Positions 7,332 to 12,434 of a stretch of DNA of 12,434 nt are shown here, one piece after another; position 1 is the stretch's first letter, and the number at the start of each line of letters is the position of its first letter. Under the pieces are notes generated by a model that was not told the origin of the DNA, did no database searches, and worked only from the letters and a program-made list of their open reading frames with translations. A program made the translations under genes and the position numbers. The DNA is from UBA7359 sp964392105 (GTDB lineage: Bacteria > Pseudomonadota > Gammaproteobacteria > Eutrophobiales > Eutrophobiaceae): positions 1 through 12,434 of the forward strand of contig CAYMPA010000090.1 of assembly GCA_964392105.1 (NCBI GenBank). The letters are read 5' to 3'.

Positions 7332-7864
7332 TACCAATGCTCATCCAGTTTTTCACGTAAGGTATGTACTGCACGAGAATAATGTGTTTTTACACTACCC
7401 ACTGAACATTTCATCACACTCGCTGTTTCTTCAACACTATACCCTTCCCAGGTTCTTAATAAAAAAGCCTGTCGTTGACGTGAAGATAATTCACGTAATG
7501 ACTGATCCAGTTCATCAACGCGTCGGTCAGACTGTAGCAATTGCTCTGGCGTTCGGGCCTTTTCGTCTTCAGCCTGTTGAATTGGATCTTCCTGTTCATC
7601 ATCAATTTTACTAAACCAGGTACGAAATCGATTCCGCACCTGGTTACGTCGATACCAGTCCTTGATACGACTTTGTAATATCGTGGTAAATAATGGACCC
7701 CACTCTTTAGCATCACGATCCGCATATTTCTCTGCCAATTTAAACATGGCATCTTGCAATATATCCAATGCATCATCCTGATTGCCTGTTGCGATCTCGG
7801 CCATACGATAGGCGCGCTTTTCAACGCTGGCAAGAAAGGCATCCAGTTCACGGTGAGGTTCCAG
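7331..7864 (-). CDS. ECF-type RNA polymerase sigma factor, apparent CTG start
   Basis: Sigma-70 family factor of the extracytoplasmic-function type with only regions 2 and 4. Region 2 is visible as DALDILQDAMFKLAEKY and SRIKDWYRRNQVRNRF. Region 4 runs from ELDQSLRELSSRQRQAFLLR through the helix-turn-helix YSVEETASVMKCSVGSVKTH. From the first ATG (7804) the protein is 157 residues and lacks the first helix of region 2. The frame is open 20 codons further up and encodes LEPHRELDAFLASVEKRAYR, which resembles that missing helix. There is no ATG, GTG or TTG in that stretch before the in-frame TAA at 7868, but a CTG at 7864 sits seven bases after AAAGGGG, while ATG 7804 has no good ribosome binding site. 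I therefore place the start at CTG (177 residues). It leads an operon with the DUF3619-like, small acidic and DUF3106 genes. Confidence 0.9.
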   Translation of the reverse strand: MEPHRELDAFLASVEKRAYRMAEIATGNQDDALDILQDAMFKLAEKYADRDAKEWGPLFTTILQSRIKDWYRRNQVRNRFRTWFSKIDDEQEDPIQQAEDEKARTPEQLLQSDRRVDELDQSLRELSSRQRQAFLLRTWEGYSVEETASVMKCSVGSVKTHYSRAVHTLREKLDEHW

Positions 7865-7878
7865 TGTTTATCCCCTTT
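7862..7878 (-). promoter_or_regulatory. Strong Shine-Dalgarno in front of a CTG start
   Basis: On the minus strand AAAGGGG (7872-7878) is followed after seven bases by CTG (7862-7864), the only plausible initiator between the in-frame stop at 7868-7870 and the first ATG. It decides the sigma factor start and may keep expression low. Confidence 0.6.
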
Positions 7879-7906
7879 ACTAATTGCCGTTAAGTTATTT
7901 CGTTGC

Positions 7907-7912
7907 ATTATA
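7907..7912 (-). promoter_or_regulatory. Possible -10 box for the sigma operon
   Basis: A perfect TATAAT on the minus strand, 43 bases before the CTG start. The -35 side is weak: TATGAA lies 18 bases upstream, inside the hairpin that may end the neighbouring gene. The sigma operon could also be read through from the EF-hand gene. Confidence 0.35.
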
Positions 7913-7918
7913 AATATT

Positions 7919-7949
7919 AACGTAGCCAGATTCATAACCTGACTACGTT
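7919..7949 (-). terminator. Hairpin after the EF-hand gene, possible terminator
   Basis: Arms AACGTAG and CTACGTT, continued inward by CAG/CTG after one mismatch, with a nine-base loop. It begins 22 bases after the EF-hand gene's stop. The downstream minus-strand run AATATTTAT is only partly T-rich, so termination may be incomplete and allow read-through into the sigma operon. Confidence 0.45.
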
Positions 7950-7971
7950 CATAATTATCATTATGGGGTGA

Positions 7972-8583
7972 TTAGCGGGTACGGGCAACGCGTGCCTTAC
8001 GTGCCTTATGTTTAGGTCGATGATTATTTCTGTCCCTGACATTCTCTCTGCGGTCACGTACATTTTCATGACGATCACGAACATTTTCTCTTCGGTCTGC
8101 CCTGTCTTCCCGACGATCTCTTACATCTTCTCGTCTATCTGTTATATCTTCACGACGGTCTCTGACATCTTCCCGACGATCAGTTACGTCCTCGCGACGA
8201 TCACGAACGTCTTCTCTACGATCCGCCCTATCTTCACGTCGATCTGCAACATCTTCTCGACGATCACGAACGTCTTCTCTTCGGTCTGCTCTGTCTTCTC
8301 GACGATCCCTGATATCTTCACGTTCATCACGATTTAATCTGCCATCATCATTATCGTCAAACCGTTCGAGTCGATTTTCACGTTGTGTCTCACGTGCTGC
8401 CTGTCTTTCATCCTGACTTAAACGGCCATCACCATCGGTATCTGCCAATTCGAAACGCTCACTACGTGTCAACCTTTCAGTATCACTGGTATCTTCATCT
8501 TCGGCGACAACGGGTATGCTTAATACCAAAGCTAATAAGGCACTGGTCAATATTCCTAATCTTTTAGAATTCTGTTGTTGCAT
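7972..8583 (-). CDS. Exported EF-hand protein with charged heptad-repeat tail
   Basis: A 203-residue protein starting at ATG 8583, which has GGAGGA eight bases upstream. The signal peptide ends around PVVAED (24-29). Two complete EF-hand loops follow: DTDGDGRLSQDE (48-59) and DDNDDGRLNRDE (76-87), both with acidic residues at positions 1, 5 and 12, so binding of calcium or a related divalent cation is expected in the periplasm. Residues 91-188 are 14 heptads of the type VRDRRED / RADRRED, with alternating Arg and Asp/Glu, likely forming a long single charged helix. The last 15 residues are strongly basic (KHKARKARVARTR). An ECF-like promoter lies upstream and the ECF sigma operon directly downstream, so it is a good candidate target of that sigma. 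It is divergent from a metal-ion exporter. Confidence 0.9.
   Translation of the reverse strand: MQQQNSKRLGILTSALLALVLSIPVVAEDEDTSDTERLTRSERFELADTDGDGRLSQDERQAARETQRENRLERFDDNDDGRLNRDEREDIRDRREDRADRREDVRDRREDVADRREDRADRREDVRDRREDVTDRREDVRDRREDITDRREDVRDRREDRADRRENVRDRHENVRDRRENVRDRNNHRPKHKARKARVARTR
8020..8313 (-). repeat. Coding tandem repeat, 14 x 21 bp
   Basis: Fourteen in-frame 21-bp units encoding xxDRRED-type heptads. Units alternate between VRDRRED and RADRRED/VADRRED/VTDRRED types, and the last four drift to EN/HEN/NN. Copy number is likely to vary among strains by slippage or unequal recombination. Confidence 0.9.
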
Positions 8584-8623
8584 GATTGCTATCCTCCATT
8601 CGGATATTCTGTTTACCCCCCTT

Positions 8624-8652
8624 CTAACGCATGGGGTATCATCCGGTTGACA
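8624..8652 (-). promoter_or_regulatory. Likely ECF sigma promoter of the EF-hand gene
   Basis: On the minus strand TGTCAACC (8645-8652) and CGTTAG (8624-8629) are 15 bases apart, the layout of ECF promoters (AAC in the -35, CGT in the -10). The predicted start of transcription is near 8617, about 35 bases before the ATG, with the ribosome site between. A TACCCC/GGGGTA inverted repeat overlaps the -10. The sigma gene at 7331-7864 is the obvious candidate factor. The plus-strand reading of the same site, TTGACA (8647-8652), has no matching -10 for the CDF gene. Confidence 0.5.
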
Positions 8653-8688
8653 AAAAAACTCTAAAACCAGTGGAAACAGGGAGATACA

Positions 8689-9603
8689 ATGTCTGCAAAT
8701 AACCACGGCGATTCAGCAAAAGCAATTCTCTATGCATTCCTGGCAAATGCTGGGCTAGCAATTGCCAAGACAGGCGCAGCAATCTACACCGGCTCCAGTA
8801 GCATGATGGCCGAAGCCATTCATTCATTCGCTGATTGCGGTAACCAGATTTTGTTGTTTATTGGGTTGAAGCAATCTGGAAAACCGGCTGACGAAAAACA
8901 TCCACTCGGCTATGGCAAGATTACTTATTTCTGGAGTTTCATCGTTGCCATCATGTTATTCAGCATGGGCGGGCTTTATTCTGTCTATGAAGGTTGGCTT
9001 AAGTTACATGAGCCTGGAGAACTGAATCAGTTATGGGTTGCCCTGATTATTCTTGCTTTCGGTATCTTTCTAGAATCATTCAGCCTTATCGGCGCATTAA
9101 AAGTCGTCAAAAATATAAGAAAAGATAAATTGTTCTGGTCCTGGTTCAGGGACACACGTAATGCAGAACTGGTTGTCATACTTGGTGAAGATACTGCAGC
9201 CACATTGGGCCTTGCCATCGCATTTGTTTTTGTTTCAATTGCCGGCATTACCGGAAACCCGGTTTATGATGCCATGGGGTCAATTTGTATTGGTATTATA
9301 TTGATATTAATTTCCATTTTTATTGGCTGGCGCATCAAATCATTAATCGTTGGGCGTTCTGCTGAACCTGAATTGCGAGAGTTAATCGACAGTATTATTA
9401 GGAAGGATGACAGTATCGATCAATTGCTGAATTCAATAACCATGCAGTTAGGCCCCGATATTATGTTGGCCGCCAAGTTAAAGATGAAGGCGGGTTTAAG
9501 TATCGAAGAAGCAGTTAAACAGATTAATGAGCTTGAAGATGAAATACAGAAACAGGTGCCAATGGTTAAGTGGTGTTTTATGGAACCTGATAATGAGGTT
9601 TAG
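8689..9603 (+). CDS. Cation diffusion facilitator family transporter (ZnT9-like)
   Basis: A 304-residue inner-membrane metal/proton antiporter of the cation diffusion facilitator family, expected to export Zn(II) or a similar divalent ion. About six helices cover residues 10-210. The first half of the metal site is HSFAD (H45, D49). The second half in helix 5 reads GEDTAATLG (E167, D168) where most bacterial members have HxxxD or DxxxD, a pattern I associate with the ZnT9/SLC30A9 branch. HPLGYGK (71-77) is typical. The C-terminal domain (about 215-304) is the cytoplasmic ferredoxin-like fold. ATG 8689 has GGGAGA four bases upstream. It is divergent from the exported EF-hand protein, and the pair may handle divalent cations together (inference). 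Confidence 0.93.
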   Translation: MSANNHGDSAKAILYAFLANAGLAIAKTGAAIYTGSSSMMAEAIHSFADCGNQILLFIGLKQSGKPADEKHPLGYGKITYFWSFIVAIMLFSMGGLYSVYEGWLKLHEPGELNQLWVALIILAFGIFLESFSLIGALKVVKNIRKDKLFWSWFRDTRNAELVVILGEDTAATLGLAIAFVFVSIAGITGNPVYDAMGSICIGIILILISIFIGWRIKSLIVGRSAEPELRELIDSIIRKDDSIDQLLNSITMQLGPDIMLAAKLKMKAGLSIEEAVKQINELEDEIQKQVPMVKWCFMEPDNEV

Positions 9604-9613
9604 TTTCTTTTAA

Positions 9614-9869
9614 CATTAGGTTTCGCCTAATGGCGAGTTTCTTTCTCTTACTTGTCTAAGAGAAAGAAACCAAAGAGAAGGGCGCCCCGATAACTTGTCA
9701 CTACGTGATACCCTCGCCCTTGTTTTATTTCAAACGGCCCGCGCATAGACGACATCCTGTCATCAATGCGCTTTCGCAACACACCCCTCAAGGGGTACCG
9801 AGGTCCCTGTTGCTCAATCTTGAAATAAACCAACGCCTCGGCAAGTTAAAAGGGGACTAAAAACCTAAT
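9614..9869 (-). repeat. Element C: structured non-coding repeat, inverted partner of D
   Basis: It begins just after the CDF stop and no gene is supported in it. ATTAGGTTT (9615-9623) and its complement (9861-9869) form a perfect 9-bp terminal inverted repeat. Read on the minus strand it folds in this order: outer stem TTTATTTCAA/TTGAAATAAA (9820-9829 with 9724-9733); hairpin 1 closed by CAACA/TGTTG (9777-9812); hairpin 2 with GCGCAT/ATGCGC and inner GAC-AGGAT-GTC (9741-9771); a perfect 14-bp hairpin (9637-9670); and CGCC-GGCG (9624-9635). Element D on the plus strand has the same stems in the same order and nearly the same spacing. The 14-bp hairpin may also end CDF transcription, although no T-run follows. 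Confidence 0.75.
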
Positions 9870-10060
9870 CTCGCTGATTTTATAACTGTGTGTTAATCTT
9901 TAAGACATTCCATATTAAAGTAGGAATGGAGATAAAGGACTTGAAAAACACACCCCATTTTTCCACATAACAGTGCTATACGGAATTGGTATAACATTTT
10001 TAAAATGGATTCCATATAATTCACTGTTGAGTAAATCAAGGCTCAGTATTTTCATTATTA
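9870..10060. other. Spacer between elements C and D, no gene seen
   Basis: AT-rich, with stops in every frame apart from short runs. It holds two copies of ATTCCATAT (9907-9915 and 10009-10017) and a small CATTCC/GGAATG inverted repeat (about 9906-9928). I see no promoter or start with a convincing ribosome site. Confidence 0.6.
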
Positions 10061-10274
10061 AATCCCCGTTATGCTTTGCCGAGTTGGTGGGCTGTTATCG
10101 GGTTAACTGTACAGGAAGTACAGTTAAGCGCATTAGGGCAGGAAGCCCGTATGCGCGACCCGTAATAACAGAATACGGACGAGGGCAGCCGCCTTTAGGC
10201 CAAAGTATTAGGGGAAAGATTTTTTGGTGTCTTTTTCATCTCTGAAAAAGATACTCGCCGGAAAAGGCGAAAAC
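10061..10274 (+). repeat. Element D: structured non-coding repeat with three-way junction
   Basis: Plus-strand copy of the same family as element C, in opposite orientation. The core 10093-10170 folds as a three-way junction. The outer stem is TGTTAT/ATAACA plus CGGGT/ACCCG. Hairpin 1 has arms TTAACTGTAC and GTACAGTTAA (10103-10127). Hairpin 2 has arms GCGCAT/ATGCGC and GGGC/GCCC (10128-10156). Both hairpins have the loop AGGAA. Then come a long hairpin (10227-10254, arms GTGTCTTTTTC and GAAAAAGATAC) and TCGCC/GGCGA (10255-10270). Short sequence blocks shared with C are TCCCC, TTGCCGAG, the GCGCAT/ATGCGC arms, GAGGG, TTTGGT and CTCGCC...GGCGAAA. The 90-codon open frame across it (9973-10245) has no domain and is ignored. 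Confidence 0.75.
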
Positions 10275-10330
10275 ATATTTCAAACTAATTGACTAATTTA
10301 ATTATTCCTCGAAAAGTAATGAATGTTTAA

Positions 10331-11317
10331 TTATTCATTAACCAATACCGCTGCCCCTTGAATCTCTCCATTACGCAATTTCTCCAATGCAATATTCGCA
10401 TCTTCAAGTTTGAATGTTTGTGTTTCAGTCTTAACAGGTAGCTCATCAATTAGAGATAAAAAATCTTCACCATCCTTTCTTGTCAGGTTCGCAACAGATT
10501 TAACAGTCCGCTCGCCCCAAAGGATATTATAAGGATAAGAAGGTATATCACTCATGTGGATCCCGGCACAAACAACAATACCACCCTTCTTTATGGACTT
10601 TAATGCCAGTGGGACAAGTTCACCAACAGGCGCATAGATAATTGCTGCATCCAGTAGATCCGGTGCCTGTTCATCAGAATTACCTGCCCATACGGCACCG
10701 AGTTTTATTGCAAATGCTTGTGCTTCAATATCTCCTTTTCGGGTAAAGGCATAGACATCCCTTTCTTGTTGGATTGCGATTTGCACAACGATATGTGCTG
10801 CAGCCCCGAATCCATAGATACCAAGGTGTTTAGCGTTATTGGTCATCTTGTAAGAACGATATCCAATCAATCCAGCACATAATAGTGGTGCGACTTCGAC
10901 ATCACTCATTGTGTTATTTAGTGGAAAAACAAAGTGTTGATTTGCGACGGTATATTCGGCATACCCTCCATCAATTTCATAACCTGTGAAGCGAGCTTTA
11001 TTGCATAGGTTTTCATTACCATTGCGACAATATTCGCATTTGCCACAGGTATAGCCTAACCAGGGCACACCCACACGCTCACCCGTCTGCAATCCTTTGA
11101 CTGATTCACCACAAGCAATGACATTTCCTACGATCTCATGACCAGGTATTAACGGTAACTTTGGCTTGGTTAAATCACCATTACAGACATGCAGATCGGT
11201 TCGACAGACTGCACAAGTTGAGACTTTTATCAGTACCTCTTCCGGGCCTGCTTCAGGGATTGGCACCTCTTCAATAACTAGGGGCCTACCCTGTTCATGT
11301 AATCGCATTGCCTTCAT
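10331..11317 (-). CDS. Zinc-dependent alcohol dehydrogenase (MDR superfamily)
   Basis: A 328-residue medium-chain dehydrogenase/reductase, cytoplasmic, expected to interconvert alcohols and aldehydes with NAD(P). The catalytic zinc ligands are C38, H60 (in GHE, 59-61) and C147; the structural zinc site is C91, C94, C97 and C105. The nucleotide-binding motif is GFGAAAH (169-175), with H in place of a final G, as in the AdhA-like/CAD2-type subgroup. Length fits that subgroup (about 330-340). ATG 11317 is preceded by GGAAGG about seven bases upstream. The gene stands alone between repeat region C/D and the divergent PilZ gene. A weak hairpin (10318-10339) overlaps its stop codon. The physiological substrate cannot be told from sequence. 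Confidence 0.95.
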   Translation of the reverse strand: MKAMRLHEQGRPLVIEEVPIPEAGPEEVLIKVSTCAVCRTDLHVCNGDLTKPKLPLIPGHEIVGNVIACGESVKGLQTGERVGVPWLGYTCGKCEYCRNGNENLCNKARFTGYEIDGGYAEYTVANQHFVFPLNNTMSDVEVAPLLCAGLIGYRSYKMTNNAKHLGIYGFGAAAHIVVQIAIQQERDVYAFTRKGDIEAQAFAIKLGAVWAGNSDEQAPDLLDAAIIYAPVGELVPLALKSIKKGGIVVCAGIHMSDIPSYPYNILWGERTVKSVANLTRKDGEDFLSLIDELPVKTETQTFKLEDANIALEKLRNGEIQGAAVLVNE

Positions 11318-11448
11318 CAGTTACCTTCCGTTAGTTATTAGTGCAAGTTAAAAAATAATATTTTATGTGCAATGCAGCATTAATTTCCTAACTTAATAAA
11401 AATACTATGAAAAATAATCCTGTATCAAATTCGTGTTTTTACAGGTCA

Positions 11449-11475
11449 TTGATAGATAAAATTATGGACTATACT
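11449..11475 (+). promoter_or_regulatory. Possible promoter of the PilZ gene
   Basis: TTGATA (11449-11454) and TATACT (11470-11475) are 15 bases apart, slightly short for sigma70. The -10 overlaps the first of two direct repeats, ATGGACTA (11464-11471 and 11508-11515), set 44 bases apart, which could be an operator pair. The rest of the 238-base gap (11318-11555) is AT-rich and must also hold the alcohol dehydrogenase promoter, which I could not place. Confidence 0.35.
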
Positions 11476-11555
11476 CAACGAACCCGTATGTAATAATTCA
11501 ATAAATAATGGACTAAATACTAAACATATGGATAGCAATGCATGGAGGTATTGGT

Positions 11556-11936
11556 ATGAGGAGAGTCAGACGCATGATCCCACGTCAAACTTGCGATAGA
11601 CGTATATTTAACCGTATTCACGCCAAGCTCGATATCACTACGTGTATTAATAATGAAAAATTTGATGCCTATATCCAGAATCTATCCAGTAGCGGGGTCC
11701 TGATAGTTGATACTCCACGAAATGAAATCAAAACAAAACAGGATTGCAAAATTGTGATCCCTGTTGAGGAAAATAAAACTATAGAACTTGATGCTCAGGT
11801 TGTCTGGATAAGTAATGGTTTTGTCGGTCTTTCTTTTATCAATATGGATCAAAAAATCCGATCTAACCTGAACCAGTTAATACTCAGGTTGATAAAGAAA
11901 ACTGTCGCTACAGATGGTATGGAAGTATTTGGTTAA
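11556..11936 (+). CDS. PilZ-domain protein, likely c-di-GMP receptor
   Basis: A 126-residue single-domain PilZ protein. The N-terminal arginine-rich segment (RRVRRMIPRQTCDRRIFNR) carries the RxxxR-type element, and the second motif is NLSSSG (about 42-47), an accepted variant of (D/N)xSxxG. Together these bind cyclic di-GMP in known family members. The following strands (CKIVIPV, IELDAQVVWISNGFVGLSFI) form the usual beta-barrel ending in WxxxxxVGLxF. I prefer ATG 11556 because GGAGGT lies six bases upstream; the ATG at 11538 has no ribosome site. No GGDEF or EAL gene is in the window, so the output (motility, adhesion or other) is open. The stop codon lies inside the left terminal repeat of element E. 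Confidence 0.9.
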   Translation: MRRVRRMIPRQTCDRRIFNRIHAKLDITTCINNEKFDAYIQNLSSSGVLIVDTPRNEIKTKQDCKIVIPVEENKTIELDAQVVWISNGFVGLSFINMDQKIRSNLNQLILRLIKKTVATDGMEVFG

Positions 11937-12081
11937 GGATATCTTTAAAAATGCACTTTTTTCGCGCTTGCTGCGTCGGTTCCGTGCTCGAATCCTCATG
12001 TATTCCATATACACTCCAGTTCTCCGCGCGTGATCTCCTTGCAATCACAAAAAAATTACTATTTTTATAAGTATCCTTAAC
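11932..12081. repeat. Element E: 150-bp palindromic element between convergent genes
   Basis: Perfect 10-bp terminal inverted repeats GTTAAGGATA (11932-11941) and TATCCTTAAC (12072-12081), with further inward similarity (TAAAAAT, then a T-run, then TTGC on each arm). Inside, minus-strand hairpins TGTAT-ATGGA-ATACA (11999-12013) and GTGAT/ATCAC (12030-12048, loop containing AAGGAG) again have GGA in the loop. Its ends resemble those of element B. It overlaps the PilZ stop and sits before the end of the globin gene, so the T-runs and stems could also act as a two-way terminator. I associate the sequence type (TCGCG...GCTGCGTC...CCTCATG) with abundant gammaproteobacterial intergenic repeats, from memory. 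Confidence 0.7.
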
Positions 12082-12152
12082 TAGTACAACAACTCGATTC
12101 AGCTCTTATTCTCATTATCTGTGTTCATCATATGACTCGCCGTCTGGATAAA

Positions 12153-12434
12153 TTATGGCATAAGTTGTTCTCTGAACATTATATCAATATCCAGTCCTTC
12201 CAGGGCTTTACGCATACACAGTAACCACTGATCACGCTCTTCGGCACCGATTGGGAAAGGTAAATGCCTGGCACGTAAGTGTGGGTGGCCAAAGGCTGCG
12301 ATATAGCGATCAGAACCGCCCATCCAGCCGCTTAGAAACATAAACAATTTTTCGCGTGCACACCTGAGATCTTTCGTGGGCAAATCACGTATTAGTTTTG
12401 CTTCTGGCAAGGCTTCAATATTGTCATAAAACAA
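12153..12434 (-). CDS. Group II truncated haemoglobin (trHbO type), N-terminus beyond the window
   Basis: The 3' 93 codons of a 2-over-2 truncated globin, a small cytoplasmic haem protein that binds O2 and other diatomic ligands. Visible are the helix-E/F region CAREKLFMFLSGWMGGSDRY, the proximal-histidine segment GHPHLRARHLPFPI (the His in ARHLPF is the expected haem ligand), and the helix-G segment ERDQWLLCM with the tryptophan typical of groups II and III. The FLSGWxGGxxxY pattern is that of group II. The start and the distal B/CD residues lie past position 12434. The gene ends TAA, convergent with the PilZ gene across element E. Confidence 0.93.
   Translation of the reverse strand: MFYDNIEALPEAKLIRDLPTKDLRCAREKLFMFLSGWMGGSDRYIAAFGHPHLRARHLPFPIGAEERDQWLLCMRKALEGLDIDIMFREQLMP

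Noticed and set aside
7456..7935. 159-codon open frame overlapping the sigma gene, considered as its true start region by frameshift
   Set aside because: It continues in the wrong frame through the sigma gene and the encoded residues do not resemble a sigma factor; the CTG start explains the 5' end without a frameshift.
8008..8337. Plus-strand open frame antisense to the EF-hand gene
   Set aside because: It is the shadow of the 21-bp coding repeats on the other strand.
8647..8652. Perfect TTGACA as -35 of the CDF gene
   Set aside because: No acceptable -10 at 15-19 bases; the same bases fit the ECF -35 on the opposite strand better.
9637..9670. Perfect 14-bp hairpin after the CDF gene as a simple terminator
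   Set aside because: It has no T-run and has a positional counterpart in element D, so it belongs to the repeat; termination could still be a side effect.
9973..10245. 90-codon open frame across element D
   Set aside because: Its sequence is explained by the structured repeat, it has no ribosome site, and stems run through it; no domain is visible.
10318..10339. AATGAAT/ATTCATT hairpin at the alcohol dehydrogenase stop as terminator
   Set aside because: The stem is A/T-rich and weak, overlaps the stop codon and is followed by only a short T-run; not reliable.
1139..12081. CRISPR array or integron attC cassette array as explanation of the repeated palindromes
   Set aside because: There are no regular spacers, no cas or integrase genes, and the copies are scattered in both orientations with different ends.

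Overview
The window looks like a moderately AT-rich gammaproteobacterial chromosome. Support comes from a close NagZ homologue, the ECF sigma/DUF3619-like/DUF3106 operon type seen in beta- and gammaproteobacteria, Dpp-type permeases, PilZ and a group II truncated globin. The genus cannot be named from sequence alone. There is no rRNA, tRNA, CRISPR array, transposase or phage gene.

Layout. (1) Positions 16-5594, minus strand: a cell-envelope cluster reading dppB-like, dppC-like, nagZ, TraB/GumN-family protein, MscS-family channel. Two non-coding repeat elements interrupt it: B (2405-2793) between nagZ and the TraB gene, and A (1139-1500) between the TraB gene and the mscS-like gene. (2) 5595-6172: a divergent promoter region and a small two-helix membrane protein on the plus strand. 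(3) 6178-7864, minus strand: a tightly overlapping operon of an ECF sigma factor (apparently with a CTG start), a one-helix DUF3619-like protein, a small exported acidic protein and an exported basic DUF3106 protein. (4) 7972-8583, minus strand: an exported EF-hand protein with 14 charged heptads, behind a sequence that looks like an ECF-type promoter. Divergent from it is a cation diffusion facilitator (8689-9603). (5) 9604-10330: no convincing gene; two inverted copies (C and D) of one structured repeat. (6) 10331-11317, minus strand: a zinc-dependent alcohol dehydrogenase; then a PilZ protein on the plus strand (11556-11936), a 150-bp inverted-repeat element E (11932-12081), and the 3' part of a group II truncated haemoglobin (12153 to the window edge, minus strand).

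The most interesting layer is the non-coding DNA. Elements A, B and E have terminal inverted repeats and no transposase. C and D conserve the same order and spacing of stems while the paired bases change, which points to a conserved RNA or DNA fold. Pieces are shared: A and B share a 67-bp core at 55/67 identity, B and C share an exact split 29-nt hairpin sequence, and B and E share similar ends. Many hairpins in all five show GGA in the loop, and one minus-strand site in A matches the CsrA/RsmA SELEX consensus at all 12 positions. The elements could therefore be mobile CsrA-binding or otherwise structured RNAs; this is a hypothesis, not a demonstration.

Other points: an element-derived N-terminal extension on the TraB-family reading frame, the CTG start with a strong Shine-Dalgarno on the sigma factor, and a possible ECF target promoter next to the sigma operon.
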